A DNA stretch of 64,000 nt from Pseudomonas sp. HR96 (GTDB lineage Bacteria; Pseudomonadota; Gammaproteobacteria; Pseudomonadales; Pseudomonadaceae): contig NZ_CP139141.1 in NCBI RefSeq assembly GCF_034059295.1, forward strand, positions 5,253,001-5,317,000, read 5' to 3'. Made by a program: the position numbers and the translations under genes. How positions within the stretch are numbered: position 1 is the stretch's first letter; every line of letters starts with the position of its first letter. The notes under the pieces are model-generated. The model had not been told where the DNA came from and did no database searches. It saw only the letters and a program-made list of their open reading frames with translations. Of this stretch, positions 61,517 through 64,000 are shown piece by piece.

Positions 61517-64000
61517 TTGGCGACGACCACCCTTGGGGTCAAACTTGACGACCCGACCCGCGAGCGACTGAAAGCGGCCGCGACCTCGATCGACCGCACG
61601 CCGCACTGGCTGATCAAACAGGCAATCTTCAATTACCTGGAGAAGCTCGAAGGTGGCGCCACCTTGTCCGAACTCAACGGCCACGGCGACAAGAGCGCCG
61701 AGGAAATCGGCGAGATCCTCGCCGACCCGGCTCATCAATGCTTTCTCGAGTTCGCCGAGAGCATCCTGCCGCAATCGGTGCTGCGTGCCGCCATCACCGG
61801 CGCCTACCGCCGCCCCGAGCAGGAGGTGGTACCGATGCTGCTGGAGCAGGCGCGCCTGCCGGCAGCCATGGCTGAAGCGACCCACAAGCTGGCGGCCGGT
61901 ATCGCCGAAAAACTGCGCAACCAGAAGAGCGCGGGCGGCCGCGCCGGCATCGTCCAGGGCCTGCTGCAGGAGTTCTCCCTGAGCTCGCAGGAGGGCGTGG
62001 CGCTGATGTGCCTGGCCGAAGCGTTGCTGCGCATCCCCGACAAAGGCACCCGTGACGCGCTGATCCGCGACAAGATCAGCACCGGCAACTGGCAGCCGCA
62101 CCTGGGCAACAGTCCGTCGCTGTTCGTCAACGCCGCCACCTGGGGCCTGCTGCTGACCGGCAGGCTGGTCTCCACGCACAACGAAACCGGCCTGACCTCA
62201 TCCCTCAGCCGCATCATCGGCAAGAGCGGCGAACCGATGATCCGCAAGGGCGTCGACATGGCCATGCGCCTGATGGGCGAGCAGTTCGTCACCGGCGAAA
62301 CCATCGCCGAAGCCCTGGCCAACGCCAGCAAGTTCGAAGCCAAGGGCTTTCGCTACTCCTATGACATGCTCGGCGAAGCCGCCCTCACCGAGCACGATGC
62401 GCAGAAATACCTGGCCTCCTACGAGCAGGCCATCCACTCCATCGGCAAGGCTTCCCACGGCCGCGGCATCTATGAAGGCCCGGGCATCTCGATCAAGCTG
62501 TCGGCGCTGCACCCGCGCTACAGCCGCGCGCAATACGAGCGGGTGATGAACGAACTGTACCCGCGCCTGCTGTCCCTGACCCTGCTGGCCAAGCAGTACG
62601 ACATCGGTCTTAACATCGATGCCGAGGAAGCCGACCGCCTGGAGCTGTCCCTGGACCTGCTCGAGCGCCTGTGTTTCGAGCCGCAGCTGACCGGCTGGAA
62701 CGGCATCGGCTTCGTCATCCAGGCCTACCAGAAGCGCTGCCCGTACGTGATCGACTACGTCATCGACCTGGCCCGGCGCAGCCGCCACCGCCTGATGATC
62801 CGCCTGGTCAAGGGCGCCTACTGGGACAGCGAAATCAAGCGCGCCCAGGTCGAGGGCCTGGAGGGCTACCCGGTCTACACCCGCAAGGTGTACACCGACG
62901 TTTCCTACATCGCCTGCGCACGCAAGCTGCTGTCGGTGCCGGAAGTCATCTACCCGCAGTTCGCCACCCACAACGCCCACACGCTGGCTGCCATCTACCA
63001 CATCGCCGGCCAGAACTATTACCCCGGCCAGTACGAGTTCCAGTGCCTGCACGGCATGGGCGAACCGCTGTACGAGCAGGTGGTGGGCAAGGTGGCCGAC
63101 GGCAAGCTGAACCGCCCGTGCCGGGTCTATGCCCCGGTCGGTACCCATGAAACGCTGCTGGCCTACCTGGTCCGCCGCCTGCTGGAAAACGGCGCCAATA
63201 CCTCGTTCGTCAACCGTATCGCCGACCAGTCCATTTCCATCCAGGAGCTGGTAGCCGATCCGGTAGCCACCATCGAGAAGATGGCCACCCAGGAAGGCAA
63301 TTTCGGCCTGCCGCACCCGCGCATCCCATTGCCGCGCGACCTGTATGGCCCCGAGCGGGCCAACTCGGCCGGTATCGACCTGGCCAACGAACACCGCCTG
63401 GGGTCACTCTCCTCGGCACTGCTGGCGACTGCGCACAACGACTGGAAAGCCGCGCCGATGCTCGGCTGCACTGTCAGCGAAGGCACCGCGCAAGCGGTCC
63501 TCAACCCGTCGGACCTGCGCGACGTGGTCGGCCATGTCCAGGAAGCGACCGTCGAGGACGTCGACCAGGCCATCCTCAGCGCCCTGAGCGCCGGGCCGAT
63601 CTGGCAGGCCACGCCGCCGGCCGAACGTGCCGCTATCCTCGAGCGCGCCGCCGACCTGATGGAAGCCGAGATCCAGCCGCTGATGGGCCTGCTGGCCCGC
63701 GAAGCCGGCAAGACCTTCGCCAACGCCATCGCCGAAGTGCGCGAAGCCGTGGACTTCCTGCGCTACTACGCGGTGCAGGCGCGCAATGACTTCAGCAACG
63801 ACGCCCATCGCCCGCTGGGTCCTGTGGTGTGCATCAGCCCGTGGAACTTCCCGCTGGCGATCTTCAGCGGCCAGGTCGCTGCCGCCCTCGCCGCCGGCAA
63901 CCCGGTGCTGGCCAAGCCCGCCGAACAGACCCCGTTGGTGGCGGCGCAGGCCGTGCGCCTGCTGCTCGAAGCTGGCATCCCAGCCGGTGTGGTGCAACTG
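61517..64000 (+). CDS. putA: Trifunctional proline dehydrogenase / P5C dehydrogenase / repressor, 5' part
   Basis: 828 codons are present and the gene runs off the right edge. Start is TTG at 61517 with GAGGAT upstream, giving MATTTLGVKLDDPTRERLK. Residues 1-45 form a ribbon-helix-helix DNA-binding domain, so the protein should repress put genes. The proline dehydrogenase barrel (about 230-610) has LVKGAYWDSEIKRAQ and YAPVGTHETLLAYLVRR. The aldehyde dehydrogenase domain starts near 650 and shows CISPWNFPLAIF; its catalytic Cys lies beyond the window. Confidence 0.96.
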   Translation, partial: MATTTLGVKLDDPTRERLKAAATSIDRTPHWLIKQAIFNYLEKLEGGATLSELNGHGDKSAEEIGEILADPAHQCFLEFAESILPQSVLRAAITGAYRRPEQEVVPMLLEQARLPAAMAEATHKLAAGIAEKLRNQKSAGGRAGIVQGLLQEFSLSSQEGVALMCLAEALLRIPDKGTRDALIRDKISTGNWQPHLGNSPSLFVNAATWGLLLTGRLVSTHNETGLTSSLSRIIGKSGEPMIRKGVDMAMRLMGEQFVTGETIAEALANASKFEAKGFRYSYDMLGEAALTEHDAQKYLASYEQAIHSIGKASHGRGIYEGPGISIKLSALHPRYSRAQYERVMNELYPRLLSLTLLAKQYDIGLNIDAEEADRLELSLDLLERLCFEPQLTGWNGIGFVIQAYQKRCPYVIDYVIDLARRSRHRLMIRLVKGAYWDSEIKRAQVEGLEGYPVYTRKVYTDVSYIACARKLLSVPEVIYPQFATHNAHTLAAIYHIAGQNYYPGQYEFQCLHGMGEPLYEQVVGKVADGKLNRPCRVYAPVGTHETLLAYLVRRLLENGANTSFVNRIADQSISIQELVADPVATIEKMATQEGNFGLPHPRIPLPRDLYGPERANSAGIDLANEHRLGSLSSALLATAHNDWKAAPMLGCTVSEGTAQAVLNPSDLRDVVGHVQEATVEDVDQAILSALSAGPIWQATPPAERAAILERAADLMEAEIQPLMGLLAREAGKTFANAIAEVREAVDFLRYYAVQARNDFSNDAHRPLGPVVCISPWNFPLAIFSGQVAAALAAGNPVLAKPAEQTPLVAAQAVRLLLEAGIPAGVVQL

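Overview
The window is a stretch of chromosomal backbone from a GC-rich Pseudomonas, most like the P. putida group. The basis is gene order (motA, HDOD protein, rhdA, psd, serB, parC/parE, thiC, tolC, waaA, emrE, hldE, msbA, the LPS inner-core cluster, glnE, aceEF, a dipA-like gene, msrA, rlmJ, putP/putA) together with family-specific details such as the 268-residue WaaP with HRD at 161-163 and the rhodanese CQTHHR loop. I saw no rRNA, tRNA, IS element, prophage or CRISPR. The regions between genes are short, and both strands are used in blocks.

Layout. 1-5.5 kb: the 5' end of motA (minus), with a FliA-type promoter, diverges from an HDOD signalling protein, a rhodanese, phosphatidylserine decarboxylase and a large protein with a PilZ-like motif. 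5.6-9.3 kb: serB and the divergent AhpA/Smp-like membrane protein, then a PqiC-like lipoprotein. 9.4-17.4 kb (minus): parC, a phytase-like secreted protein and a tightly packed nudF-yqiB-cpdA-yqiA-parE run, interrupted by a REP pair. 17.7-23.5 kb: a DUF3298 lipoprotein, the TPP-riboswitch-controlled thiC-cytX pair and a tolC homologue. 23.5-24.0 kb: a less GC-rich patch with an orphan TacA-type antitoxin and what may be the remains of its partner. 24.1-33.2 kb: waaA, a LysR regulator divergent from an EmrE-type SMR pump, a translationally coupled FAD oxidoreductase/aldo-keto reductase pair, an unknown gene, hldE and msbA.

33.3-47 kb is the LPS core region. Twelve minus-strand genes run from waaF down to an ssg-like glycosyltransferase: heptosyltransferases (waaF, waaC), glycosyltransferases (waaG, wapH, ssg-like), core kinases (waaP, a wapQ-like gene, a double-kinase protein), a carbamoyltransferase (wapO), mig-14 and a membrane-anchored de-N-acetylase (dnpA-like). 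Most junctions overlap or nearly touch. With waaA, hldE and msbA upstream, this covers heptose supply, Kdo transfer, core assembly and phosphorylation, and lipid A-core export. There is no recognisable O-antigen ligase (waaL).

47-64 kb: glnE, then aceE-aceF. The aceEF leader carries two 15-bp palindromes about five helical turns apart, and AceF has three lipoyl domains, the second and third nearly identical. Next come a PAS-GAF-PAS-GGDEF-EAL protein (DipA-like, degenerate GGDEF, intact EAL) behind a strong FliA-type promoter, then msrA, rlmJ and the divergent putP/putA pair. The put control region holds repeated GGTTGCACC elements, consistent with autoregulation by the ribbon-helix-helix domain at the PutA N-terminus. 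putA runs off the right edge.

I found no convincing wholly new system. The most useful leads are regulatory: the aceEF palindromes, paired FliA promoters on motA and the dipA-like gene, and the put operators. The other leads are the coupled dnpA/mig-14/wapH/ssg block, a small secreted protein inside the LPS operon, and the orphan antitoxin patch.
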